A stretch of 64,000 bases of DNA, taken from NCBI RefSeq assembly GCF_000730165.1, contig NZ_CP022111.1, positions 1,364,001-1,428,000 of the forward strand. The letters are read 5' to 3'. This DNA is from Nitrospirillum viridazoti CBAmc. Its GTDB lineage: Bacteria > Pseudomonadota > Alphaproteobacteria > Azospirillales > Azospirillaceae. The position numbers and the translations under genes are program-made. This document shows, piece after piece, positions 52,968-61,279 of this stretch. Numbering within the stretch: position 1 is the first letter of the stretch; each line of letters starts with the position of its first letter. The notes beneath the pieces are model-generated. The model worked only from the letters and a program-made list of their open reading frames with translations, was not told the origin of the DNA and did no database searches.

Positions 52968-53112
52968 ATATATCAGCGGCGCACCGGCGATGGCTGTCCG
53001 GGGGCTTATACTCGTCACCACTTTACTGCGCCGTGCTGTTTGGTCGTTCCCTCAATAGGTGTGTCGCGATAGATTTACCGCTCTCAGGCGGGGCCTTGCG
53101 GTTGGGGAGGGC

Positions 53113-54048
53113 ATGGTGCGCAGGATATTTCTGGTGACGGCGTTGCTGGCGCTGCTGGGCGCCGGCTTCCACATGATGGCGGCCACGGCCGACGCGCAGA
53201 CGGCGACGACGACGACGGTCACCGAGACGCCCGTCACCACCACACCGACCCCAGGCATGCCCCCCACCAGCGGCATCACCCTTACGACCGCCACCCCCAC
53301 AGCCACCGCCAGTGGCATGACGGCAGTTGGGCCGATGACCACCGGGGAACCCAGCCTGGCGATGGCCTGGAAATCCCTTCCGCAAAGCCAGAAGACCCTG
53401 GCGGTGGGCAGCGTGCTGATGCTGGTGGCGGTCACGGCCACGCTGCTGTGGCTGACCATGTCCACCGACATGCTGCGCGACAACACGCCCTCCACCTTCG
53501 CCGGCGTCACCAGCGCCACGGGCAAGCCCTTGCGCCGTGCCTTCAGCCTGGCGCAAAGCCAGATGGCCTGGTGGTTCGTCATCGTGCTGGCGGCCTACCT
53601 TTACCTGTTCCTGGTGACCGGGGAGCTGGACACCCTGACCGGCCAGGCCCTGTGCCTGATGGGCCTGGGCACCGGCACCGCCATGGGGGCGGCGATGGTG
53701 GAGCAGAACAAGACCAACCCCATCCTGGCTGCCTACCAGGCCGTGCTGGCGCAGATGGCGGACCCGGCCACGCCGCCGGCCGACCTGCCCACGCTGACCG
53801 CCACCCGCGACACCCTGGCCCGCCAGCTGGCGTCGCGGGATTACGTCCATGACATCCTGACCGACGCCAACGGCATCAGCCTGCACCGCTTCCAGACGGC
53901 GGTGTGGACGGTGGTGATCGGCATGCTGTTCCTGATCGAGACCGTGGTCCACCACAAGATGCCGGACCTGGACCCCTATAGCCTGGGCGTGCTGGGCATC
54001 AGCGCCGGCACCTATCTGGGCTTCAAGATTCCGGAACAGCCCAATTGA
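53113..54048 (+). CDS. multi-span membrane protein of unknown function
   Basis: A 311-residue protein. Residues 1 to 30 form a signal or first membrane segment (RIFLVTALLALLGAGFHMM). A Thr/Pro-rich linker of about 60 residues follows. Then come five hydrophobic segments: TLAVGSVLMLVAVTATLLWL, MAWWFVIVLAAYLYLFLVTG, ALCLMGLGTGTAMGAA, FQTAVWTVVIGMLFLIETVV and LGVLGISAGTYLGFKIPE. The pattern FSLAQSQMAWWF ... ILTDANGISLHRFQTAVWT ... GISAGTYLGFK recurs in many bacteria that I have seen, but has no known role. GGGGAGGG precedes ATG 53113. Its stop overlaps the TTG start of dprA. Confidence 0.7.
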   Translation: MVRRIFLVTALLALLGAGFHMMAATADAQTATTTTVTETPVTTTPTPGMPPTSGITLTTATPTATASGMTAVGPMTTGEPSLAMAWKSLPQSQKTLAVGSVLMLVAVTATLLWLTMSTDMLRDNTPSTFAGVTSATGKPLRRAFSLAQSQMAWWFVIVLAAYLYLFLVTGELDTLTGQALCLMGLGTGTAMGAAMVEQNKTNPILAAYQAVLAQMADPATPPADLPTLTATRDTLARQLASRDYVHDILTDANGISLHRFQTAVWTVVIGMLFLIETVVHHKMPDLDPYSLGVLGISAGTYLGFKIPEQPN

Positions 54049-55163
54049 GAAGTACGCGCGTCCTTTCCCCCGCCGAGCGCCTGGACTGGCTGCGCCTGAC
54101 GCGCACGGAGTCGGTGGGGCCCGTCACCTTTCACAGGCTGATGGAGCGCTTCGGCAGCCCTGCCGCGGCCCTGGAGGCCCTGCCCGACCTGGCCCGACGC
54201 GGCGGGCGCGACCGGCCGCTGAGCATCGCGCCGCGCGCCGCCGCCGAACGGGAGCTGGCGGTCCTGGACCGCATGGGCGCCCGCCTGCTGTGCTGGTGTG
54301 AGCCCGACTATCCCGCCCAGCTGGCCGCCATCGAGGACGCGCCGCCCGTCATCACCGTGCTGGGCGACCCCGCCCGCCTCAGCCGCCCGGCCGTCGCCGT
54401 GGTGGGGGCCCGCAACGCCTCCCTCACCGGGCGCAAGCTGGCGGCCATGATTTCCCGTGACCTGGCGGAGGCCGGCATCACCGTCGTCTCCGGCCTGGCG
54501 CGCGGCATCGACACGGCGGCGCATGAAGCGGCCCTGCACCGCGGCACCGTCGCGGCGCTGGCCGGTGGCGTGGATGTCATCTACCCGCCGGAGAACGCGG
54601 AGCTGCACCGGCGCATCGGCGACCAGGGCGCCCTGGTCGCCGAATCGCCACCGGGGACGGAGCCGCAGGCCCGTCATTTTCCCCGACGCAACCGCCTGAT
54701 CTCCGGCCTGTCGCGCGGCGTGCTGGTGGTGGAGGCGGCGCTGAAGTCCGGATCATTGATCACCGCCCGGCTGGCGCTGGAACAGGGGCGCGACCTGTTC
54801 GCCGTGCCGGGGTCGCCCCTGGACCCGCGCGCCCAGGGCTGCAACCGCCTGCTGAAGGACGGCGCGGTCCTGGTGGAGACGGCGGACGACATCCTGGCCT
54901 ATCTGGGGCCCCAGGGTTTGGCCACGTTCAATGCCCCGCCTGCGGGCGGCGGGCCGGTCCCGCCCCCGGCCGATCCCGGGGAAAAGGAGGTGGAGGCGGC
55001 CCGTCCCCGGGTCACCCTGTGCTTAAGCCCGACCCCGGTACACATTGACGAAATTGTCCGGGACTGCCAATTGTCTGCGGCGGTGGTGCTGACCATCCTG
55101 CTGGAACTGGAGCTGGCGGGCCGTCTGCATCGCCACCCCGGCGGCCGCGTGAGCCTGGCGTGA
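54045..55163 (+). CDS. dprA: DNA-processing protein DprA
   Basis: A 372-residue DprA/Smf protein, which loads RecA onto incoming single-stranded DNA during natural transformation and protects it. The Rossmann-like DprA core has VAVVGARNASLTGRKLAAMI, ITVVSGLARGIDTAAHEAAL, PPENAELHRRI, FPRRNRLISGLSRGVLVVEAALKSGSLITARLALEQGRDLFAVPGSP and GCNRLLKDGA. An N-terminal SAM-like helical domain and a C-terminal winged helix (IDEIVRDCQLSAAVVLTILLELELAGRL) complete it. Start is TTG 54045, overlapping the previous stop. The gene precedes topA, the normal order in this group. Competence itself cannot be concluded from dprA. Confidence 0.93.
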   Translation: MRSTRVLSPAERLDWLRLTRTESVGPVTFHRLMERFGSPAAALEALPDLARRGGRDRPLSIAPRAAAERELAVLDRMGARLLCWCEPDYPAQLAAIEDAPPVITVLGDPARLSRPAVAVVGARNASLTGRKLAAMISRDLAEAGITVVSGLARGIDTAAHEAALHRGTVAALAGGVDVIYPPENAELHRRIGDQGALVAESPPGTEPQARHFPRRNRLISGLSRGVLVVEAALKSGSLITARLALEQGRDLFAVPGSPLDPRAQGCNRLLKDGAVLVETADDILAYLGPQGLATFNAPPAGGGPVPPPADPGEKEVEAARPRVTLCLSPTPVHIDEIVRDCQLSAAVVLTILLELELAGRLHRHPGGRVSLA

Positions 55164-55233
55164 AGCTGGACAGCGCCGTCCCGGGATCAAGGTTTTCGGA
55201 AAACATCGCCACCTATTGCAGTGCGGGGTCCCC

Positions 55234-57909
55234 TTGTCGGGCAGCAACGTCCTCATCGTCGAATCGCCGGCCAAGGCGAAGACCATCAACAAGTACCTGG
55301 GCGATGATTTCACCGTTCTCGCCAGCTACGGCCATGTCCGCGACCTGCCGGCCCGCGACGGTTCGGTGAAGCCGGAAGAGGATTTCTCCATGGAGTGGGA
55401 GCTGGGCGACCGCTCCAAACGCCATATCGACGAGATCACCCGCGCCGCCAAGGGCGCCACGCGCATCTACCTCGCCACCGACCCGGATCGCGAGGGGGAG
55501 GCCATCGCCTGGCACGTCAAGCAGCTGCTGGACGAGAAGCGCATCACCGGCAAGGTGGACGTGAAGCGCGTCACCTTCAACGAGATCACCAAGAGCGCCG
55601 TCCTGGACGCCATCGCCCATCCGCGCGAGGTGCATCAGGAACTGGTCGATGCCTATCTGGCGCGCCGCGCCCTGGACTACCTGGTGGGCTTCACCCTGTC
55701 GCCGGTGCTGTGGCGCAAGCTGCCAGGCTCCCGCTCCGCCGGCCGCGTGCAATCCGTGGCCCTGCGCCTGATCTGCGAGCGTGAGTCGGAGATCGAGGCC
55801 TTCCGCCCGCAGGAATACTGGACCATCGAGGCGGAGTTCCGCACGCCGGCCGGCGCGCCCTTCACCGCCCGCCTGGTGGGCCTGAATGGCAAGAAGCTGG
55901 ACAAGTTCACCCTGGGCAACAAGGGCGACGCCGACGCGGCGCTGGCCACCATCCGCCCGCTGTCCTTCATGGTGCGATCGGTGGAACGGCGCCAGGTGCG
56001 CCGCAACCCCTTCCCGCCCTTCACCACCTCCACCCTGCAGCAGGAGGCCAGCCGCAAGCTGGGCTTCGGCGCCACCAAGACCATGCGCATCGCCCAGAAG
56101 CTGTATGAGGGCGTGGACATCGGCGGCGAGACGGTGGGCCTGATCACCTATATGCGTACCGACGGCGTGCAACTGTCGAACGAGGCCATCGACGGCGCCC
56201 GCCGCCTGATCTCCTCCGCCTTCGGCAACGAGTATGTGCCCAACGCCCCGCGCGTGTACAAGTCCAGTGCCAAGAACGCGCAGGAAGCGCACGAGGCCAT
56301 CCGCCCCACCGACATGTTCCGCCGGCCGGATCAGATGGGCCGCTTCCTGGACAAGGATGAGCAGCGCCTGTACGAGCTGGTGTGGAAGCGCACCATCGCC
56401 TGCCAGATGGCCAGCGCCGAGCTGGACCAGGTGTCGGTCGACATCGCCTCGCCCAAGGCCGAGGCTCAGTTCCGCGCCACCGGCTCCATCGTCACCTTCG
56501 ACGGCTTCCTGAAGGTCTATCAGGAGGACCGCGACGACGCGGGCGATGACGAGGACAAGGACACCCGCCTGCCGGCCATGAAGGATGGCGACGACCTGGC
56601 CAAGGGCGAGGTCAAGTCCGACCAGCACTTCACCCAGCCGCCGCCGCGCTACACCGAAGCCAGCCTGGTGAAGAAGATGGAGGAGCTGGGCATCGGCCGG
56701 CCGTCCACCTACGCCAGCATCCTGCAGGTGCTGCAGGACCGGAACTACGTCCGCCTGGAAAAGCGCCGGTTCGAACCGGAGGACCGGGGCCGCCTGGTCA
56801 CGACCTTCCTGGAGAACTTCTTCAACCGGTATGTCGAGTACGGCTTCACCGCCGACCTGGAAACCAAGCTGGACGACATCTCCGGCGGCCGCATCGACTG
56901 GAAGACGGTGCTGCGCGAGTTCTGGCAGGCCTTCTCCGCCGCGGTGGAGGGAACCAAGGACCTGACCATCACCCAGGTGCTGGATGCCCTGGACGAGGCG
57001 CTGGGCCCGCACTTCTTCCCCACCCCCACCGAGGGCGGGCGCGACCCGCGCGTCTGCCCGGTCTGCGGCGAGGGCCGGCTGTCGCTAAAGCTGGGCAAGA
57101 ACGGCGCCTTTATCGGCTGTTCCAATTACCCGGGCTGCAAGTACACCCGCCCCCTGAGCGTCGAGGGTGGCGAGGAGGGCAACGCCGACCGCGAGCTGGG
57201 CAACGATCCGGAGACGGGCTACCCCGTGTCCATGAAGCGGGGCCCCTACGGCGTCTATGTCCAGACGGGCGCGCCGGACGAGCCCAAGCCCAAGCGCGTG
57301 TCGCTGCCGCGCGCCATGAACCCGCAGGACGTGGACTTGGACATCGCCCTGCGCCTGCTGGCCCTGCCGCGCAGCCTGGGCCCGCATCCCGAGACGGGGC
57401 AGGAGATCACGGCCGGCATCGGCCGCTTCGGCCCCTATCTCAAGCATGGCGACGCCTATAAGAACCTGACGCCGGATGACGACGTGCTGACCATAGGCCT
57501 GAACCGGGCCGTGGTGCTGCTGGCCGGCGTGGCCGCGCGCAAGACGGTGGCGGGCCGTGAGCTGGGCAACCATCCCAAGGACGGCAAGCCCATCACCCTG
57601 GGCAGCGGCCGCTTCGGCCCCTACGTCAAGCACCTGAAGCTGTTCGCCAGCATCCCCAAGGCCATCAACGCCGACACCATCACCCTGGAACAGGCGGTGG
57701 AGCTGCTGGCGGCCAAGGCGGCCAAGGACAGCGGCAAGAAGCCGGCCGCGGCCGAGGGCGAGGAGAAGCCGAAGAAGGCGGCGGCCAAGAAGGCCCCGGC
57801 GAAGGCGGCGACCGCCAAGGCGACGGCTGAGAAGAAGGCCGCCGCGCCGAAGAAGACCACCACGGCCGCGAAGAAACCCGCAGTGAAGAAGACGGCGGCG
57901 GGCGACTGA
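55234..57909 (+). CDS. topA: DNA topoisomerase I
   Basis: A type IA topoisomerase of 891 residues that relaxes negative supercoils behind polymerases. The TOPRIM domain begins SNVLIVESPAKAKTINKYLG and has LATDPDREGEAIAWH with the Mg-binding acidic cluster. The catalytic Tyr306 is in GLITYMRTDGVQLS. One classical zinc finger, CPVCGEGRLSLKLGKNGAFIGC ending in CKY, is followed by repeated GPYVKHLK-type modules and a Lys/Ala-rich basic tail of about 60 residues. The annotated start is TTG 55234; TTG 55216 would add six residues. Neither has a strong ribosome site, but GGGG lies before 55234. Follows dprA by 70 bp. Confidence 0.95.
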   Translation: MSGSNVLIVESPAKAKTINKYLGDDFTVLASYGHVRDLPARDGSVKPEEDFSMEWELGDRSKRHIDEITRAAKGATRIYLATDPDREGEAIAWHVKQLLDEKRITGKVDVKRVTFNEITKSAVLDAIAHPREVHQELVDAYLARRALDYLVGFTLSPVLWRKLPGSRSAGRVQSVALRLICERESEIEAFRPQEYWTIEAEFRTPAGAPFTARLVGLNGKKLDKFTLGNKGDADAALATIRPLSFMVRSVERRQVRRNPFPPFTTSTLQQEASRKLGFGATKTMRIAQKLYEGVDIGGETVGLITYMRTDGVQLSNEAIDGARRLISSAFGNEYVPNAPRVYKSSAKNAQEAHEAIRPTDMFRRPDQMGRFLDKDEQRLYELVWKRTIACQMASAELDQVSVDIASPKAEAQFRATGSIVTFDGFLKVYQEDRDDAGDDEDKDTRLPAMKDGDDLAKGEVKSDQHFTQPPPRYTEASLVKKMEELGIGRPSTYASILQVLQDRNYVRLEKRRFEPEDRGRLVTTFLENFFNRYVEYGFTADLETKLDDISGGRIDWKTVLREFWQAFSAAVEGTKDLTITQVLDALDEALGPHFFPTPTEGGRDPRVCPVCGEGRLSLKLGKNGAFIGCSNYPGCKYTRPLSVEGGEEGNADRELGNDPETGYPVSMKRGPYGVYVQTGAPDEPKPKRVSLPRAMNPQDVDLDIALRLLALPRSLGPHPETGQEITAGIGRFGPYLKHGDAYKNLTPDDDVLTIGLNRAVVLLAGVAARKTVAGRELGNHPKDGKPITLGSGRFGPYVKHLKLFASIPKAINADTITLEQAVELLAAKAAKDSGKKPAAAEGEEKPKKAAAKKAPAKAATAKATAEKKAAAPKKTTTAAKKPAVKKTAAGD

Positions 57910-57938
57910 GCCCGCCACCCCCGGTTCAAGGATTGATC

Positions 57939-60287
57939 ATGCCGAAGCGTCCGGAGGGCCCCCGGCGGGCTTTGCCCAGGCCGGTGCCGGCCCGCCGCGC
58001 GGCCGACGCCCCCTTCCCCACCCGGGAAGAGATCATGGACTATATCCAGTCCAGCCCCGTGCCCGTGGGCAAGCGGGAGATCGCGCGCGCCTTCAACATC
58101 ACCGGCGACGGCCGCATCGTCCTGAAGGAGCTGCTGAAGGAGCTGGAGGGCGAGGGCAGCATCGAGAAGGGCGAGGGCCGGCGCGTCGCCGTGCCGGCGG
58201 CCCTGCCCGAGGTGGCGGTGCTGATCGTCAGCGAAGTGACGCCGGATGGCGAGGTGCTGGCCCGGCCCACCAGCTGGGCGCATGAGGCGCCACCACCGCG
58301 CATCTACATGGCCGCCGAGAAGCGCGGCCATCCAGCACTGGCGGTGGGCGACCGCGTGCTGGCCCGCCTGTCGCGGCAACCCCAGCCTGGTGGGGAAGAA
58401 GACATCTACGAAGGCCGCACCATGCGCAAGCTGGACAGCGGCACGGCCACCCGCATCGTCGGCATCTATGACCGCGCCCGCGACGGCGGCCGCCTGAAAC
58501 CCGTGGACCGTCGCGCCAAGGCGGAATTCGCCGTGGCCGACGCCAATGCGGAAGGGGCGCAGCCGGGCGAGCTGGTGGTGGCCGAGCTGCTGCCCGCGTC
58601 CCGCCTGGGCCTGAAGCAGGTGCGGGTGGTGGAGCGGCTGGGCAGCATCGAGGAGCCGCGCGCCGTCAGCCTCATCGCCATCGCCCAGCACGCCATTCCC
58701 ACCCAGTTCGCCAAGGCGGCGATCGAGGAGGCGGAGGCTGCGCCCGAGCCGACGGTGGAGGGGCGCACCGACCTGCGCGATTTCCCCCTGGTGACCATCG
58801 ATGGCGAAGACGCGCGCGACTTCGATGACGCAGTGTTCGCGGAACCCGACGCCGACCCCAACAATCCCGGTGGCTGGCACCTGCTGGTGGCCATCGCCGA
58901 CGTCAGCTTCTACGTCCGTCCCGGCCTGGCGCTGGACCGCAACGCCTTCGACCGGGGCAACAGCGTCTATTTCCCCGACCGCGTCGTGCCCATGCTGCCC
59001 GAGGCGCTGTCGAACGAGCTGTGCTCCCTGAAGCCGGAGGTCAACCGGGCCTGCCTGGCGGTCCATATGTGGATCGACGCGCAAGGGCGCCTGAAGCGCC
59101 ACCGCTTCGTGCGCGGCCTCATGCGCTCCGTCGCGCGCCTGACCTACACCCAGGTGCAGAAGGCCCGCGATGGCGAACCGGATGAGCTGATCGGCCCGCT
59201 GATGGAGCGGGTGATCACCCCGCTCTACGGCGCCTTCGCCGTGCTGCAGAAAGCCCGCGACGCACGCGGCACGCTGGAGCTGGACCTGCCGGAGCGGCTG
59301 GTGAAGCTGGACGAGGCCGGGACCATTCAGAGCATCGGCGTGCGCCCCCGCCTGGACAGCCACCGCCTGGTGGAGGAGTTCATGATCGCCGCCAACGTGG
59401 CGGCGGCGGAGGCCCTGGAAGCCAAGCACAGCCCCTGCATATACCGCGTGCACGCCGAGCCCGCGCGCGACAAGCTGGAGGCGCTGCGCCAGTTCCTGGG
59501 CTCCCTGGGCTATACCCTGGCCAAGGGCCAGGTGATGAAGCCCATCCTGTTCACCCGCATCCTGAACAAGGCGGCCGAGACGCCGGAAGCGGACCTGGTG
59601 AACACCGTCATCCTGCGCAGCCAAAGCCAGGCGCTGTACCAGCCGGAGAATATCGGCCATTTCGGCCTGGCCCTGCCGCGCTACGCCCACTTCACCTCCC
59701 CCATCCGGCGCTATGCCGACCTGGTGGTGCACCGCGCCCTGGTGAAGGCCTACGGCCTGGGGCCGGGCGGGCTGGATGAGGAGGAAGCGGGCCGTCTGGC
59801 GCAGGTGGGGGAGCACATCTCGGTCACCGAGCGCCGCGCCGCCACGGCGGAGCGCGACGCCCTGGACCGCTATGTCGCGGCCTATCTGTCGGACAGGGTG
59901 GGCGGCACCTTCACCGGCCGCATCGGCGGCGTCACCCGCTTCGGCCTGTTCGTCACCCTGGACGAGACGGGCGCCGATGGGCTGGTGCCCATCTCCACCC
60001 TGCCGGATGATTTCTACGACCATGACGAGGCCAACCACCAGCTGGTGGGCCGCCGCTGGGGCCGCATCTACCGCCTGGGCACGATCGTCAAGGTGCGCCT
60101 GGTCGAGGCCGACCGCATCTCCGGCAGCATGGTCTTCGCCCTGCTGGGCGAGGACACCGACGACGCCCCCTGGCTGGCCGGCGGCCAATCCGCCCGCAAA
60201 GGGGCTGACGGCAAGGGTGGCCGCGCCCGCCTGACCCGGAAGACCGCCACCAAGGCCCGCGTCAAACGGCCACCGCTCAAGGATTAA
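57939..60287 (+). CDS. rnr: ribonuclease R
   Basis: A 782-residue 3'-5' exoribonuclease that degrades structured RNA and takes part in rRNA quality control and trans-translation. Domain order: an N-terminal winged-helix segment (TREEIMDYIQSSPVPVGKREIARAFNI), cold-shock domains (residues about 75 to 230), the RNB catalytic domain with DGEDARDFDDAVFAE and its aspartates, the later YAHFTSPIRRYADLVVHRAL, an S1 domain (GGTFTGRIGGVTRFGLFVTLDETGADGLVP), and a Lys/Arg-rich tail. AAGGA is 6 bases before ATG 57939; a TTG at 57933 is less likely. 29 bp after topA, and 4 bp before the VOC gene, so an operon is likely. Confidence 0.95.
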   Translation: MPKRPEGPRRALPRPVPARRAADAPFPTREEIMDYIQSSPVPVGKREIARAFNITGDGRIVLKELLKELEGEGSIEKGEGRRVAVPAALPEVAVLIVSEVTPDGEVLARPTSWAHEAPPPRIYMAAEKRGHPALAVGDRVLARLSRQPQPGGEEDIYEGRTMRKLDSGTATRIVGIYDRARDGGRLKPVDRRAKAEFAVADANAEGAQPGELVVAELLPASRLGLKQVRVVERLGSIEEPRAVSLIAIAQHAIPTQFAKAAIEEAEAAPEPTVEGRTDLRDFPLVTIDGEDARDFDDAVFAEPDADPNNPGGWHLLVAIADVSFYVRPGLALDRNAFDRGNSVYFPDRVVPMLPEALSNELCSLKPEVNRACLAVHMWIDAQGRLKRHRFVRGLMRSVARLTYTQVQKARDGEPDELIGPLMERVITPLYGAFAVLQKARDARGTLELDLPERLVKLDEAGTIQSIGVRPRLDSHRLVEEFMIAANVAAAEALEAKHSPCIYRVHAEPARDKLEALRQFLGSLGYTLAKGQVMKPILFTRILNKAAETPEADLVNTVILRSQSQALYQPENIGHFGLALPRYAHFTSPIRRYADLVVHRALVKAYGLGPGGLDEEEAGRLAQVGEHISVTERRAATAERDALDRYVAAYLSDRVGGTFTGRIGGVTRFGLFVTLDETGADGLVPISTLPDDFYDHDEANHQLVGRRWGRIYRLGTIVKVRLVEADRISGSMVFALLGEDTDDAPWLAGGQSARKGADGKGGRARLTRKTATKARVKRPPLKD

Positions 60288-60291
60288 GTGA

Positions 60292-60684
60292 ATGCCTCAA
60301 TTCATCGGCGGCGTCGCCCTGGTCGTGCGCGATTATGACGAGGCCAAGGCCTGGTACCGCGACATTCTGGGCTTCGACGCCGTGGAGGACACGGACCTGG
60401 GCGGGGGCAAGCGCTGGGTGGTGATGGCGCCGCCCGGCTCTGGTGAAGCCCGCCTGCTGCTGGCCAAGGCGGCGGGGCCGGAGCAGGAGGCCGCCATCGG
60501 CAACCAGGCCGGCGGCCGCGTCTTCCTGTTCCTGCGCACCGACGATTTCTGGCGCGACTACCATCGCATGAAGGCGGCCGGCGTCACCTTCTGCGAGGAA
60601 CCCCGGGTTGAAGCCTATGGCACCGTGGTGGTGTTCCAGGACCTCTACGGCACCCGCTGGGATCTGCTGCAGCTCAAAGCCTGA
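60292..60684 (+). CDS. VOC family (glyoxalase-like) protein
   Basis: A 130-residue vicinal oxygen chelate protein of two beta-alpha-beta-beta-beta modules. It starts FIGGVALVVRDYDEAKAWYRDILGFDAVEDTDLGGGKRWVVMAPP and ends EAYGTVVVFQDLYGTRWDLLQLKA. Family members bind a metal and act as glyoxalases, dioxygenases or antibiotic-binding proteins. The metal ligands are not clear: no His is at the usual first strand position, and the final-strand Glu is replaced. So it may be a non-catalytic binder. ATG 60292 lies 4 bp after the rnr stop, implying cotranslation with rnr. Confidence 0.85.
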   Translation: MPQFIGGVALVVRDYDEAKAWYRDILGFDAVEDTDLGGGKRWVVMAPPGSGEARLLLAKAAGPEQEAAIGNQAGGRVFLFLRTDDFWRDYHRMKAAGVTFCEEPRVEAYGTVVVFQDLYGTRWDLLQLKA

Positions 60685-60871
60685 TGTCCCCGGCGCACAA
60701 TTCGCGCAAATCACAACAAGTGTAGATAGCAGGGCTGTACCCTGTGAAACGCGTCTGGACCATGGCTCGGGCCATACCCATCATCTAGGCCATGACGACC
60801 GACCCCGTCCCCCTGTTGACCCGCATCCGAGGGCAGTCCGCGAGGCCAGCGTCGCCGAGATGGAGGACACC

Positions 60872-61255
60872 ATGACGGACACGCACGAGGAAATCATCGC
60901 ACCGCCCAAGGGCATGGCCGGCACGGCCATGATGCGCGGCATCCGCCGCTGCTGCCCCAACTGCGGCGCCCACACCCTGTTCGAGGGCTATACCAAGGTG
61001 GCGCCGGTCTGCACCAACTGCGGCCTGGAATTGGGTAAATTCCGCGCCGACGATGCGCCGCCCTACTTTACCATCTTCGTCGTCGGCCATATCGTGGTCG
61101 GCGCCGCCTTGGCGGTCGAACAGAATTTCCACCCCGACCTATGGGTCCACGCGGCCCTGTGGGGTCCGTTGACCATAGGCCTGTCGCTGGCCTTGCTGCC
61201 CTTGTTCAAGGGGGCCGTGATTGGCGTGCAGTGGGCCATGGGCATCCGCGGCTAG
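60872..61255 (+). CDS. DUF983 family zinc-ribbon membrane protein
   Basis: A 127-residue protein. The N-terminal region has a four-cysteine zinc ribbon, CCPNCGAHTLFEGY and APVCTNCG, followed by FRADDAPPYFTIFVVGHIVVGAALAVEQ and LTIGLSLALLPLFKGAVIGVQWAMG, which are two membrane segments. This is the standard form of DUF983, found next to rnr and topA in many alphaproteobacteria. ATG 60872 was chosen because GGAGG lies 5 to 6 bases upstream; ATG 60860 is four codons earlier. Function unknown. Confidence 0.87.
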   Translation: MTDTHEEIIAPPKGMAGTAMMRGIRRCCPNCGAHTLFEGYTKVAPVCTNCGLELGKFRADDAPPYFTIFVVGHIVVGAALAVEQNFHPDLWVHAALWGPLTIGLSLALLPLFKGAVIGVQWAMGIRG

Positions 61256-61279
61256 GGGAACAACAAACCGGGAGGCGCC

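Noticed and set aside
57621-60188. 855-codon open frame on the minus strand opposite rnr
   Set aside because: It mirrors rnr codon by codon, is His/Gln/Gly-rich without any family motif, and lacks a ribosome site. Such antisense frames are expected in GC-rich genes.
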